This document shows positions 45,218-58,398 of a stretch of 64,000 bases of DNA, piece after piece. Origin of the DNA: Rosellinia necatrix (taxonomy: Eukaryota; Ascomycota; Sordariomycetes; Xylariales; Xylariaceae). The stretch's first letter is position 1. Each line of letters starts with the position of its first letter. Made by a program: the position numbers and the translations under genes. The stretch lies in contig JAGYVD010000004.1 of NCBI GenBank assembly GCA_021209875.1, positions 3,100,001 to 3,164,000 of the forward strand, written 5' to 3'. The notes under the pieces were generated by a model, which saw nothing but the letters and a program-made list of their open reading frames with translations, ran no database searches and was not told the DNA's origin.

Positions 45218-46306
45218 ATGTCTGCCCCTACAGCCCAGGCCCAAGGCCCCATCACGACGCCGCTGACGCAGCTGCTGGGGATCTCGCACCCGATCGTGCT
45301 GGCGGGGATGGCGCGGACGTCGGGCGGGCGGCTGGCGGCGGCGGTGTCGAACGCGGGCGGGCTCGGCGTGATCGGCGGCTTCATGTACACGCCGGACCAG
45401 CTGCGGGAGATCATCGCGGAGATGAAGGCCAACTTCCGGACGCCGGGGCTGCCGTTCGGCGTGGACCTGGCGCTGCCGCAGGTGGGCGGGGGCGCGCGCA
45501 AGACGAATCACGACTACACGCAGGGGAAGCTGGACGAGCTGATCGACATCACGATCGAGAGCGGGGCGCGGCTGTTCGTCAGCGCCGTCGGGGTGCCGCC
45601 GCGCGCCGTCATCGAGCGGCTGCACGCGGCCGGCATCCTCGTCATGAACATGGTCGGCCACCCGAAGCACGCCGTCAAGGCGCTCGACCTCGGCGTCGAC
45701 ATGGTGTGCCCGCAGGGCGGCGAGGGCGGCGGGCACACGGGCGACATCGCGAGCTCGGTGCTGATCCCGGCCGTCGTCGACGTCGCGCGCCGGTACCGGC
45801 CGGCGATGCTCGGGGGCGCGCAGCCGGCACTCGTGGTGGCCGCTGGTGGCATCGGCGACGGTCGCGCGCTCGCCGCCAGCCTGATGCAAGGGGCCGCCGG
45901 CGTCTGGGTCGGCACGCGCTTCGTCGCGTGCGAGGAGGCCAGCTGCGCCGAGGAACATAAGCGCAGCGTCGTCGGCTGCGGCTTCGCCGACACCGAGCGC
46001 ACCCTCGTCCTCTCCGGCCGCCCCTTGCGCATGCGCACCAACGACTACATCGCCGCCTGGCACGCCCGCCCGGACGAGATCCGCGCCCTCTGCGACCGCG
46101 GCGTCGTCCCCATCGAGCACGACCTCGACCACGGCCGCGACGTCGACCCCCCGCACCTCATGGGCCAGGTCGCCGCCCGCATCGACCGCGTCCTGCCCGC
46201 CCGCGAGATCGTCGACGACATGGTCGCCGAGGCCGTCGCCATGCTGAGGCTCGGCGCCGCCTATCTCGACGGCCGCCCCGCCGCCCCTACGGGCAGTAAG
46301 CTCTAA
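45218..46306 (+). CDS. Nitronate monooxygenase (2-nitropropane dioxygenase family)
   Basis: This FMN-dependent enzyme family oxidises alkyl nitronates to carbonyl compounds and nitrite, detoxifying substances such as propionate 3-nitronate. The gene is a single exon of 362 residues, usual for the family. Visible motifs: ISHPIVLAGMARTSGG at the N-terminus, SNAGGLGVIGG (FMN phosphate region), the catalytic-site segment CPQGGEGGGHTGD with His173, the position of the general base in the Neurospora enzyme, and AAGGIGDGRALAASLMQGAAGVWVGTRFVAC, the second phosphate-binding loop. No signal peptide. The ATG follows an ACAAC-rich leader and has A at -3. Its GC content is far above that of the neighbouring genes and nearly every third base is G or C, so a long antisense ORF overlaps it. 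Related enoyl reductases share the fold, so exact substrate is inferred. Confidence 0.93.
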   Translation: MSAPTAQAQGPITTPLTQLLGISHPIVLAGMARTSGGRLAAAVSNAGGLGVIGGFMYTPDQLREIIAEMKANFRTPGLPFGVDLALPQVGGGARKTNHDYTQGKLDELIDITIESGARLFVSAVGVPPRAVIERLHAAGILVMNMVGHPKHAVKALDLGVDMVCPQGGEGGGHTGDIASSVLIPAVVDVARRYRPAMLGGAQPALVVAAGGIGDGRALAASLMQGAAGVWVGTRFVACEEASCAEEHKRSVVGCGFADTERTLVLSGRPLRMRTNDYIAAWHARPDEIRALCDRGVVPIEHDLDHGRDVDPPHLMGQVAARIDRVLPAREIVDDMVAEAVAMLRLGAAYLDGRPAAPTGSKL

Positions 46307-49300
46307 AATCCCCATCGGGGATTAGACGGACGGACGAGAGGGAGAGAGAGAGAGAGGACGGTAATCAGCATGTGTGCTCACGAGCTACGGCTGTGGGTAA
46401 GGCCATAGCCACATGCATTCGCCCGAATATGTATTTAACCAGGCCGTCGTGGGAGAGAAGACATTCCACCCCACGCGTCGCCTTCCATACCTAGACGAGT
46501 GTGATACACCTGCCCCGGCATTCGACTGAACGGGTTTATAGAGCTAGGAAGGCATCGCTATGAGGCGGCACGCGGGTGGGATGATCAACTCGATCTTAAC
46601 TTTGTATATAGTTTTTGTTATCCCGGGTATTTGATGTCATCGCATCGTTAGCTGGCCTGGTTGTATTTTATCGCCCTGTGACCTAACGTGATATATCAGG
46701 TGCATTAATTTAATGGCTATTGTTCCTATTCCACACCCCATCATCGTACGTTCTGCCAATGACGAGGTATTCAAAGCCGGTGCGGGAGCTTGATCAACCT
46801 TCGGCCCGTGGAAGGTTCATTTTCAACAAAGAATTAGATGAGGATACATTCGTTATACACTGGCGCCACGCTGCAGGTGAATGTAAGTAGACCAAAAGAA
46901 CACCACGGTTGATAAGGCTATTGGAAGACGCTTTCGTACTATCTCTACTATCTTTTCATCCGAGATACTCCTGGTTCCCTTGTCGGAATTAGGCATAGGA
47001 GACAGAGATGCTAGTGTTGTATAATATTTGCTCGTATTGGTTGATTTCCAATGTAGGCTTTTTGCCTATTTGGGTTAATAAACTTTACTGTCTCAAGGCA
47101 TCAACGCAATTTCAGAGTTTTCCAGTCTGTACTATTTCAGGGTTTAAATGATATCTATCCCGGGCAATTCCAACGAATCTTTTGCCTCATAGGTAAGTCC
47201 AAGTGATTGCCACACGATAATGCGTCTTTTCTCTTCACTACGATTGCGTAGATAGCATATGTAAAAATTAATGTATTTGAATTATCTATTCCGTCAGGAA
47301 GCCCGAATGACCTTCAATATTACCTAGGTTATCTTTATTTCCCTTATCTGATTATTTCTTTTTTCCCAATATCGAGTTGGGCCCTGAATCATCACACCCC
47401 GACTTCTACTTGTCGTTATCCTCCACCGCCTTCATAACTAATAAATACCACGGGATTCCACATACAGCTAGCTAGATTGGATCTAGACTATTGTAACACA
47501 AAACAATTTGTGAAGTATACGCTTCGTTGATTTTAATGTAGTTGAGCCCGACACTTTCAAACAATATTAAATTAAACAGTCAATCTCCGCCCGCCAGAAG
47601 ATAACTACCTGCTTTTCAACCGATGAGGGGATAGACTAAATAATGAATAAAAATGTACATAATCAATTGTTTTCAAGCTTTATACATCGAAAGCTATAAA
47701 TATAAGATTATATTTGTATAACCAGAGGCATTCGCATCTGATTTGAATCCACGCAACGTAGTCTTCCTAAAAACCATTCGAAGGCTACTGTCAATGTCTG
47801 GTAGATACAGGGTATGAACATTGGAATAACATTAGCGTCGACCTATTAGTCAGTGTATATGGTGGCGGTTTGTGTTAGTTTGCTGTGACTAAATTTGGGG
47901 GGCTTACTACTTGTGGAACTAGAGATAGCCTGCCGAACAGAATTCGGGTTATCAAAGAACAGTATTTAGTCTGACTAAGATTATGGACGCTATACATTAG
48001 GTCTTATATATGAACGCCATTCAGTGGCAAGTGTAAGTATGGTTTGATTTGGCCAGGGAAGTTTTGTTAGTTAATGTTAAAGGCTATTGTACAAAATATC
48101 ATTTCTCCGTGGCCCATGTCTTACAACCACCAGGTTCGTAGTCATACCGGTGGCAATTGGCGAATACCCGATCCTGTATGTTTACTTGTATTAAACCTTT
48201 GTACTCATCCTCATATACGCCCGGTAAGCAGAACAGTAACATCGCAAGAATTTATATCAAATTTACATCGCGTATGATAGTATGCCCAGCAGAAAAGGAG
48301 TTGCTGTACCCATAACGCTAAGTCCAAAGTCATCTGTGTGCTTTTTCTACATTCCTCCCTGAACTGTTGAAGTATGGGACCCAAGAGATATCTTGAAAGC
48401 CTTGGTAGAAATACTACCTATGATTGTCAATACCTGTCAGATCCAATGATGGCACTGCTAGCTACTACCCGACACCCAGGGTGGTTCTAGTGCTAGAAAT
48501 GGGTGTATACAAGGACCTTCGGGACCCACTTGGGTCTTGAAGGGTTCAGGAATCAATTGTTAATCCTATTGAGCCCTAAATACAACCAACACTCCCCCTA
48601 CGGCCGAGAATAAGCCTATATACTCACCCCGTGATCCCTACAACTGACAGTACCTGTGCAGTTTTACGAAGATATATCGCCGGTACCATGGCGCAGATGA
48701 TGATTTGGGGAAAGCTTAGTGTATAGGTTTAGTATTGGACATTATACGGCGATACACAATTACGATACTGGTACTCGGCAAGGGTAAGCTGTGATTTTTT
48801 TCTAGCTATATGCTGCGGTAGCCCAAATCGCTACTAGTTAATGCCCCCATGTTCCTCTTTGCAGCATGTGGTTTTAAATGTGAACTCGTACCGAAAGTGC
48901 TCTAGTAAATTTCATCCTCACCCCACGGTGTAGTTGAGAGGAGAGCTTGGGAAGGGTTCCGTTTTATAATTAAATACTATAATAGGTAGCGACAAATGTC
49001 AACTGGCGAGTCGAGACACATCGTTATCGTGAGATTATCACGCCCAAAAAGGACACTAATTTATAATTCGTGTGGTAATAGAGAATAGGTGGCTTCTAGC
49101 CAAACCCCTCTTCAACCCTACTTCGAAGACGTCCGGGGGGCTTTGAGGCTTACACGCCATTTTAGCTTTCCAGTTTTGCTTTCTAAGCAGCCATCTCAGT
49201 GGAAGAAAAGCCATGTTTCATTATGAAACGGGAGGAAAATACCTCACATGTGTGGCGTACCACCATAATTCTTCATCGGTAGTCACTCTTCAAGCGAGAG

Positions 49301-52300
49301 ATACGCTACTTGCAACCACAACACTCAAGACGTCGGGTATTCGCCAAGTGCGCCGTTGTGATCATTTTTCTCTTAGGTGCTTTTTCTTGAAATAAGCTCC
49401 TTCGAGCTGGATTCTACCGCTGCTTCGGGCCTGCTAAGTCATCGAGAGATGCACACGCCTGCAAGTGGCCTAATATGGCAATGCGTCGGTCTATCCTATT
49501 TAAACACCTCATTATTTGTTTCACACGCTCCGCCGGAGATGTTCGGCAGGCTCTCCGGTAAATAGTGTAGATGGGCGTCACGGTAGTGCAGGAAACGGAG
49601 CCATCTCCGGGGGGGTTGCAAGTCCTCATGCGTCCTACGCATGTGCGTCGCCGTGGATTTCGCAACTTCCACAGCATGGTGACAACGTTAGACGACAAGT
49701 TTGACCGAGACAGCAATTAGCTTTGCAAGATTGCTACGCTGCATTAATGATCCAGTGCGACTGTACGACTTCGGGCCGAGGCTAATAAAAGTGACAGGAT
49801 ATTAGCATCTTGAGTTCCCACACTGGAACACTTATAAAATTGATATTTTTGTCTTGTGTCTTCTATCGCGGGGATGGTGAGCTTGATGATTGTGGGTGGT
49901 GTCTTCCTTGTTACCCTTATTCTTTTTCTCTGTGGTCAACCCGAAGCCTCGGTATAATACGCGATTAGACAAATGCTTTCAGAATAGTACGAAAAGCGCG
50001 GGAAATGATATTTCATAGAACCGCGTCACCACAGCCATCACGGTGAGCACTTTGGGTGGCGCTTATGGTGACTCGACCTTAGTAGCATCTAAATGCATAA
50101 ATAATTGAACAACTAGTACGTCGTATAACAGTACATCGCCCTCGTCATGCTTGTTCGTACGGATCACATGCTGGGAACCACTGTGGCCGCGCAGATAGGA
50201 GCAACGCTGGAAATAACAAGGACGATTTCCCGTTAGGATCATGGGGGCTTTCTCTGCCTCATTGACAGTTTTGGGCGAGCCTGTGCTCTCTTCTGCTGGG
50301 CGGTAGGAGGGAGAACTGATAGTTCGTCGTAGCTGAACACTTAGTAAAACGATGAGTAAATAGCGAATGAAATATCCCAACTACAATAAAATATAAACAT
50401 GGCGCGTTTCCCGATATGATATTAATAGTAGAGACTCAAGTGAGACATGGCTTCTGGAACGTGGTAACGCAAGACCCTGCTGCGCCAACGAGAGCCAGAA
50501 TGGATGACAGTCTACAGCACAGTACCTAGTAATTATCATTTCAGCTGCTAACGGTACCGGTGCCGTAGGAATGGCCCCGGGAGCGTACTTGTAGCTCCTT
50601 CCCAGTCGGCTAAGGCCCGAATGTTGCTTTACCCAGGTACATACTCACATACGTACTTATGTATGTGCTCGTATGTACGCATATAAGCTAAGCTTTTACC
50701 GAGAAGCAAGCGGAGGCCGCATGTGGCCAGGGAAGGCCGATTAGGAAATGCGTCAAAGTTCTGGGGTGCATCGTAAGCGTGAGACATGTTGCGCGTGTTG
50801 TGACCCGTCTTGGTTAGGTATCGGCTTGTTTCGGTCAGTCACCCTCTCGTTGGCCTTCAAGTTCGGGGTTCTTGCATAGGCTATCGGTAGGTACCGTGAC
50901 GACAGCGCAGTGTAAGGTTAAACTTCCGGAAGCTTCAAGCTCGACTAGCAGAGCTTTCCTCCCCCCACCCCCTCCCTTCATCGTCCGATCCGGCGCGCTC
51001 GTGATAGCGAACTTGCACGTCATCCCCGACGCTATGCGACCACGACTCGCTCCCGTTAACCCCGCATAATCTCGGGTTACGAGAGAGCTAACGACGGCCT
51101 CCGCGTCTCCTGTCGTCGGGTAGCGCATCCTTTTTCCGTCCTCTCTGCTCCACCGAGTACCACCTAGTCTATGGTGCTCTGTGCGACACCCCAAGGGCCA
51201 AGGGCCAAGGGCCTTGTGGCTTGTCTGTATCATGGGCATGGAGAAAGGAGCATCAGGTCGAACCTCATTGGAGCGGTTTGCTGCAGAGGCCTAGGTCAGT
51301 AGCTTGGATTGAACTGAAGGCAATTAAACATAAATTCAACATGCACCATATGATCCTGGGTAAGCCGCGTCGTGCAGCACGCCGGTAATAAAGCATTGCA
51401 TGAGAAAACGCCCGCGCGACCTCAGCATCGGAAAGATACAGGGAAAAAAGAACACCTCTATCATTCTTCCGACAGCTGCAGAACCTTCTTTCTTTGGTTT
51501 TTTCTTTTTTTTTTTTTTTTCCCCTCTCAATTTTCTTTTATTCTTTCGTTCCCTACTTCCCACCCCCGGGTACCCTGGGGATTGCCTCGTGGGGGGTTCT
51601 GGCCAGATGACGAAACATGGTGTGTTTCCCTAATCGAGCGAGTAATATCACATCGTCACCGAGTTTTTCGTGCGCTCTCATCACCTGCAAGCCTTACCTC
51701 CGCGTCGTGGACAGGACGCGCGGAATTGCCGGCTTCCAGCCCCTCAGCCACGCGGTTTCAGGAATTTCCACGGCTATCCAAGTTTCGCTCCCGACTATTC
51801 GGGCCCGATCCCGCCAGCGCCTCGCTCCCCCTTAGCTATCCCTTTTCCCTTGGCTATCACAGTTGGACATGCAACCCGATCCCCCCTCTATTTTTTTTTT
51901 TAATTTTTTTTTCCTCTTTGCCGCCGAGTGCTGCGATATGCCTGTTGCATGCATTGTTAATAGGTTGAGAATTTTTCAAAGGATTGGGTGCGCATCGGAT
52001 GAGGGCTCCCCGAGGCACGCACGCTGTAAACCCAGAGATATAGTAGCTGCATCCTCGGTCCCATATTCGCGCAGTAGCCTGGGCCAACGTACATCGTCGC
52101 CCTGTCGGGTTGGTACGTTTTCGGTCCCTTCGACGCTGATCCCATGGCTGGCTGCTGACGCGTGGAAATAGGGGGCGTCCTAGACCCCTCATTGCGTGCA
52201 GCATGGCGGGCGCTTACTTATGCGTGGCGGATGCACAGCAAGGCCAAGGTTTAAGTCACGTCAGCTTGGGGACATGGTAAACTTTAAAAACTTGGTCACG

Positions 52301-52767
52301 AACCAATTTAACGGCTTCATATGGGCGCGTATTGGACGTGTCACAAGCCTTGGGGCGAACGACAAATGCATTCTGCACGGGCTCAATTCACATCGGTTCG
52401 CCTGGGGGCAATTTACAACCCGTCCAGAGTGAGGGCATGGCGCTAGGGGAGGAGAAACTTGGGTTCCCGTCACGTTCGTACACTAGTGTAGTGCAGTGTA
52501 GTATAGTGTAGTGTAGTGTAGTGTAGTGTAATTAGATATCGAACTCGTGCGACTATCCATCCCCCTTGCTCATGATTGTGTCACCAAGTTCCGTTTGCGA
52601 TTGGCCAGTGGTCAGGAAAGGCAGGGAAGTTGCAATTGGGGGTATCTAAGTAGGCAGGCCGCTCATTTTATGTATGTACATCGAAGGGACAAGGAAAAGT
52701 GACGAGACCAGGAGCCATGTCCCCGGAATCGTGTAGGGATAGTATCAGCCAAGCCAGGATACATCGA
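46307..52767. other. Long gene-poor region
   Basis: Nothing in these 6.5 kb supports a gene. The ORFs are short (60-200 codons), lack domains, and often overlap on several frames, as around 51372-51968 where pyrimidine runs create Phe-rich frames. Some parts (46850-49000) are AT-leaning with many stops on all frames, like decayed transposon DNA, but no LTR pair or coding domain was found. A GTGTA repeat lies at 52487-52531. Confidence 0.5.
52487..52531. repeat. (GTGTA)n tandem repeat
   Basis: About nine GTGTA/GTATA/GTGCA pentamers. Lies between a gene-poor stretch and the 3' end of the 2EXR gene. Confidence 0.9.
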
Positions 52768-53733
52768 CTAACATACTGAGATACCCCCCACCTCCCGGCT
52801 TTCCCTGAATACAGCTGTTGATACGGCTGGCTCCTTCTCCCATTCCGTCGGTAATACCATCTTTAGCGTGTTAAACTCATCCCTTGCTGCCTGCATACGC
52901 TGCTTGGGATCCTCGAGCCTAAACTGTGACTCCATCATGCTTGCCCCTAACTCCTGGATCCGCTGTCCAAGCTCCAGGCCGAGACTCAGTTCGGCCTCTG
53001 ACTGCTCGTCTTCCACAAGCTGAGGCAGGTGCCCCGGCTTGGCGTTCTCGAAGCCGTGGACGAAGATTAGCTTTTGCAGGAAGCGAAGGTCGACTTTCTT
53101 CCACCGCAGCGCCCTCCATGCGCCTTCGGGCACTATGGCCAGGCGCTGGACCTTTTCAAGGTCTTTCGTCCTTGCCCAAAGTGACGAGCATTCCGGTCTC
53201 AGCTCAGCATCTCCGAAGAATAGGGTGTCACGGTCGAAATCAATGTATATCCTGGGTTGGGCCCCACCAACACCGAAGGATAAGGAGTAATGCTTCAAGG
53301 CCTCATGGCGAGACTCTGAATTGACGTGTAGAAGGGCAGGGATTTGTGTCGTAGATTGCCAGGTCTCCTCATCGAGAACTTGGGGCAGGGCCTCATCTAA
53401 GGAATTGGGCGCCCACTCCTGCTGTGCATATGGGGAGTTGACCATGACGACCCTCGCCCCCGGCAGCGCAAACTCCCAGATCTTGATACGCAGCTCGGGG
53501 GGCAGTTGCCCGAATTTCGTGAAGCTAGTGGCCTCTTGGGTTGTGCTGGCGAGTGACGATGGTTGTTCCATGGTGACGCCGACGATTTTGGGGAACTGGT
53601 GATAGGGAGACTCTCGCTGGCCGCAGAGGTGCATGAGTGCCAATATCGAGCTCACGAAAGGTGAGAGGGTGGCGGGCAGCTCATGATATATGCCGTTGGG
53701 CTGGGGCCTGTTGCTTGGCATGGTGTCGAGCAT
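52768..53733 (-). CDS. 2EXR domain protein
   Basis: Single-exon gene of about 321 residues from the ATG at 53733; a second ATG four codons on, or the one before EQPSSLAS, is possible. The core, from about residue 70, reads FTKFGQLPPELRIKIWEFAL, then PALLHVNSESRHEALKHYSL and IYIDFDRDTLFFG, the signature order of the fungal 2EXR domain: an F-box-like helix, an E.R motif, a C/N-R-E helix and a paired beta strand. The rest is a helical, acidic domain ending in a coil-like stretch. These proteins are numerous in plant-associated and soil fungi; function is unknown, though the first helix suggests protein-protein contact. There is no signal peptide or membrane segment. Confidence 0.9.
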   Translation of the reverse strand: MLDTMPSNRPQPNGIYHELPATLSPFVSSILALMHLCGQRESPYHQFPKIVGVTMEQPSSLASTTQEATSFTKFGQLPPELRIKIWEFALPGARVVMVNSPYAQQEWAPNSLDEALPQVLDEETWQSTTQIPALLHVNSESRHEALKHYSLSFGVGGAQPRIYIDFDRDTLFFGDAELRPECSSLWARTKDLEKVQRLAIVPEGAWRALRWKKVDLRFLQKLIFVHGFENAKPGHLPQLVEDEQSEAELSLGLELGQRIQELGASMMESQFRLEDPKQRMQAARDEFNTLKMVLPTEWEKEPAVSTAVFRESREVGGISVC

Positions 53734-54084
53734 TGAAGCGAACCACTTCTGGAGCTCAATGGAAAAGGTGTAGTGTAACAATGATCAATCAGAGAGAGGG
53801 AGAGGGGAGAGGGGAGAGGGAAGAAATTGGAATAGTGGCACTATGTGGCTCATGTATCAGCAGGGAGTGTTGGGTCGTAGGGGATGAGGTGTAGGTAGTG
53901 TATAGTGGCAGGCGCATGGCAACCTATGCGAGGAGGACTGACTTATATGATATATGACAGGGAGATAGAGGGTGGCCGTTCCGTGGGTTGTCGCGGCCCC
54001 CTTGCTCGGATGACGACCAGAGGGGCACAACGGGATGAACAACGGGGGCGAATAATGTAACTAACTAATTTCATCATGGTGTAA

Positions 54085-54250
54085 CTAATTGCCTGCCGAA
54101 GTACCTACTTACCTACTCCGTCCTTGCTCCATGGTAGGTACCTGCCCGCCAGTAACTACCTACCCTACCTAGCCCACCTAGGTAAGTTAGTACCTGCCTA
54201 CCTACCTACTGCCTACCTACCTAGGTACTTACTAACTACGACCTACACGT
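54085..54250. repeat. Dense TACCTA / GGTAGGTA cluster
   Basis: The densest cluster in the window: repeated CTACCTACC and AGGTACC units in both orientations, with CCTAGG cores (near 54178 and 54222), able to form several alternative hairpins. It lies about 350 bp upstream of the 2EXR gene start. Confidence 0.75.
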
Positions 54251-55344
54251 GTAAGTCAGTAGTCACAGGGCAGGGTTAGACGAAGGGGAGACTGGAACGA
54301 GGTTAGCTAAGCAGAGACAGCCCAATGCCGCCACGGAACACTAAGCCCAATGGCTGGATGGCTCGCTGGGCTAATGCCGACGCGGGCGCAAACTTGCCCG
54401 TCTGCCGCCCCCATCGACCCCTCGATCCCGCGCTCGACCAACCCGAGGCGGTACCAACGGCGCCTGCGTACGTGGTCAGAGCGGGCGAAGACAAGCTGCG
54501 CCCACGCAATCTGGGACTCTGTCTAACTTGTCCACGCCATCCAATGCAAAACACCCAGTCGACCATACATATAGTAGGTAGCTAGCGAAAACTCGCCTGA
54601 TCGCACGGCGGTCGCGGCCGAGACACCGATCATGCCTGGATGGATGCAAATAACAACGACTCGGGGTGCTCGAGCAGGTGAGATAGATTTCAGGAACAGG
54701 TATGTACGACAAGTATCTTAGTAGCAGGTATTTTAGTAACGGGCATCTCTGGTCAGTGCCGAAATGGCATCCCCAAGAGCTGTGTGTGTAGTAAGACATG
54801 ACATCTCAGGGGCTCCCGTCAGTCTGGGGCGGCTGCATCTCGAGACAGCCGGACCACGCACAACCATGATTGGGCGCGAGACGGGAGCAAGTGTGATGAA
54901 GGCGAAGAGGGATGGGGGCCAAACCGTCGGTCAAGAATGCGCAGCTATCCCCGGCTGGCACAGGAAGCAGGCTGAGGCCACAGCAGGACTCAACAGGATG
55001 CTAGACAAGCATGTCTACAGCAAAAATTGAAATTTCGTGCATAACTATTAGACTGGGCCCGGCCGTGGGCAGGTCTTGCACTGGCCGTGGCAACACGCGA
55101 AGGAACCTGACAACAATTGGGATCGTATATGCCCAACTGAAGCACAAATATGGATCGGGAACGGTGCCTAGTAAGCCAGCCTCACTCTTTGAAAAAATCT
55201 TCAACATAATCGACGTGTAATGCATGTTTCCCGTTTTGACCAGAGAGATATCTTGAATTTCCTGGGGATAGGATGGCCACATTGTCTAAGCATCGAGAGG
55301 AAAATGATCGGATACATCAGTGCAGTACTTGTGTATAACAATCA

Positions 55345-55455
55345 ATACCTAGGTAATTTTACCTAGTTACCCAGGTAAATTAGTTGCACTGCACTTGTGT
55401 AGGCATTAGCCTATTTCTACCTACCTGGGTATTTATTAGGTGCTTGTTATTACCT
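55345..55455. repeat. TACCTAGGTA motif cluster
   Basis: ATACCTAGGTAATTTTACCTAG, TACCCAGGTAAAT and CTACCTACCTGGGTA units. Paired TACCTAGGTA and TTACCTAG copies form inverted repeats. Confidence 0.7.
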
Positions 55456-58398
55456 AGTGGATTTATATCGCCGAGCTAACCCATATACACTAGCGTCCAG
55501 ACCTACTATTCCCTTTAGGGTGTGTTAGTTATCGGGAGTCGGCTTCTTCCCTCCCCGTCCTGATGAGTCAGGTACACTACAAATAACCTCCAAATGAATC
55601 AGGCGAATTTCTCCTCCACGCCATGCGAGCCGATCCAAACGACAACAATAGAAAGAAGGAAAAAAAAAAAAAACAATAACAATAATAACAATACAATCAA
55701 TTTCTTTTCATTTTAGCATTCCCCCTCACGGCCTGCAACTATTTGCGACCTATATGGGAATTATTCGGATCGTCGTCAATTAGTCGCAATTGTCGCAATT
55801 GTCGCAATTGTCGCGACCAATATCAAAGATGAGAGGAGCCGCATCAGCCATGGGCCATGGGACGTGTCACCCGATCACGCCCCAAAGCGTCATGCATTGT
55901 ATTTGCGTCAACAGATTGGCCTATTGGCACCGCGGCTCTTTGTCGTTCCAACGATGTATTCGCCGACAAAAGCCATCTACTCCTCGGGTCCGTGACCCGT
56001 GACTCGTGACCGCTGACCCCTCTTCCCTACCGCCCTGGGGCACGTGAATCCGACAGTCGAGCAAGACTCGGTCTGTCCATAACCTTAGCTATGGCCGTCG
56101 AACAAAGCGACCAGTGACGTAGGAACTACACTATATCGGCATTGCCAATGGCTCTTGGCTCTTGGCGCTTGGCGCATTGCACTTCACACTTCGCACTTCG
56201 CACTTTGCCCTTTGCGCCATGTGCACATAGTACGTGTCTCTTTGTGACCGTAGTTAATGCCCATCCCGAGCCGTCTCTCTGCTAGCTTACCGCCCGAGGA
56301 CGATGACGACAGCAGGTTTATATCCTCCCATATACATTCGGTATGCATGGATACCTATTGGCGAAGGTAATTCTCTCAATGTTTGGGTGCATAAGGCATC
56401 GCCACAGTCCAGCATTGTGCCACGTATGCATAGACATATGTCGTACGTTCTCTATGGCGTCAGTTGTGTGCAAGAATTTTGAATCGCGATATTGAATCGC
56501 GTAGGGGGCTCAGGTCACAACGACCTGCCGGCCGCCCAGCAATACGTGAGAGAAAGTCACATGTGGCTGTCAGCTGTAAATCCACCCAGAAAGGGACTCA
56601 CCGTTGTTTTCGTAATGTCATGATGCCGAGACCCGCGAAGAGTACGCAAACCCCCCTAGTATTGCCGACACTCACCTTATCTACTCCGCTTTCTGGTCGG
56701 TCTACGGAATAAAACCTCAGGCCGGACCAGTCAATGATGGCAATGTCCCTTAGTTAGATGTGTTCCTCAAACCTCCGAGATGCGATCCACCGACATGGAA
56801 TGAAGATCTAAAGGGGTCAACATGGTAAAATGGCACCGAAATCTCGTTCAACTTCCTTGGGTGGCGGGATAATCTCGTGCATGCTAAGTCGTAAAGCAAT
56901 AACGTAAGGTGAGCCAGCGTTACCAGCAGCTCTCGGAAATGGTCGCAATAATCGTGGCTATTTTGGCCTCAACCACGACGATCTCCCTTGCGTCGAAGTT
57001 CGTCCCTCCTGGGCCGCATGTGAGAGCGCTGGGTATCCTTTAATGCGTGCCAATCCCCCCTTTCAACCGATTCTATTATATTGGCACCCTGCATAGACAA
57101 CATAGACTGTGTGGCAGGTGTAAAGACCTGGTATGCACGTAACGAGACCCTACACTCGGTAGGATCGACTGTTCTAGAAGACTCGTAGCCATTGTTAGTG
57201 TTAGATGAGGCTAGCGTGCTCTTTTGCACTCACCGAATAACCCGGATAGAGGCAATGGAGGGCATATACTACCTAGGTATCATTACACGGGACAGAAAAT
57301 GCCGTAAGCCACCGCCCACCCAGAGAGAAGCTCGAGCTCTATTCTCGGAGCCATATTATATGCCTTTATATGTTAGCGTAGTCACACTAGTTGGCAGGCC
57401 TATTCTTACCCTGCCCTGTCCTAACAGCCTCCGAAACCAATATTCTTCTACATCCCAGTAGCGCAAAACATGATTGGTGGCGGATGTTCTAATACCGGAT
57501 TTTCAAATAGTTATGGGTACTTTCGTAGCTTAATGATGTCAACTGAAAACCTACTTGAAATGCGGTCGCTCAGGACGCCCAGGCGGCTTAATCGAACAGA
57601 TTAAAATATGACAGCAATAGCAATGAGCATGATCCTACATTAACTCCCATATCCTGGTTTAACGAGACCGATTTCGTTAGGACGAGCGTCAAATAGCGGT
57701 TTCCGGCCATTCTCCGTCGCTGGTATTGACCGACTGCTCCGCCGTATCACGAATACCTATATCTTTCATAGTAGAGGCACCAAAATAAATTAAGTACCCG
57801 CCATCTATAAAAATAAAATGATATATTATTTAGATAGGAAGCAACAACTAGTTAACCAAGCGTTCTGCATCGTGTCGATATAAAAAGAGGGAATGCCGTA
57901 CACTCTACCTACCCTTATGCTTCCTGGTTTAACCTTCGACGTAGGGTGAAACACAAGAAAGGAGGGTTGACATACTAGTCATACTACCAGGAGAGTTAAT
58001 GAAAACAAAGAGAAGTCAATGGTGTATTATCTTATTCTTCCGATTATTCATTAGAAATATTCAGAAGTATTTCACCAGAAGCAACACCAGGGAAGTACTA
58101 GATTTAGAGCGGCCGCTATTCAAACTAGTAACGGTAGTACCAAAATAACAATGTGGGTGAACCAGACTTCCACTACACTACATAATACTACTACTACTTT
58201 AAGCCGGGATAATACATATATATTAAAACCAACTTATATAGCTGTTAGGCCACTAACGCTTTAGGCAAAATTATCTACTCTTATGTTTGGAATTCGGCAC
58301 ACATTATTTTCGTCCACAACTCGTATGTTTTCCACATATCTAGTAAGTAGTTACATCTAAAAACTTATTGAAAGCTTTGTCTTTACGTCGATCCTTGT

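Noticed and set aside
45074..46315. 413-codon ORF on the minus strand
   Set aside because: It lies opposite the nitronate monooxygenase gene and is open only because third positions there are almost all G or C. Its product is low-complexity Arg/His/Asp/Ala with no family motif.
51372..51968. 198-codon ORF rich in Phe and Ser
   Set aside because: It spans TTTTT/CCCTC pyrimidine tracts, overlaps other frames of equal length, and has no family features.
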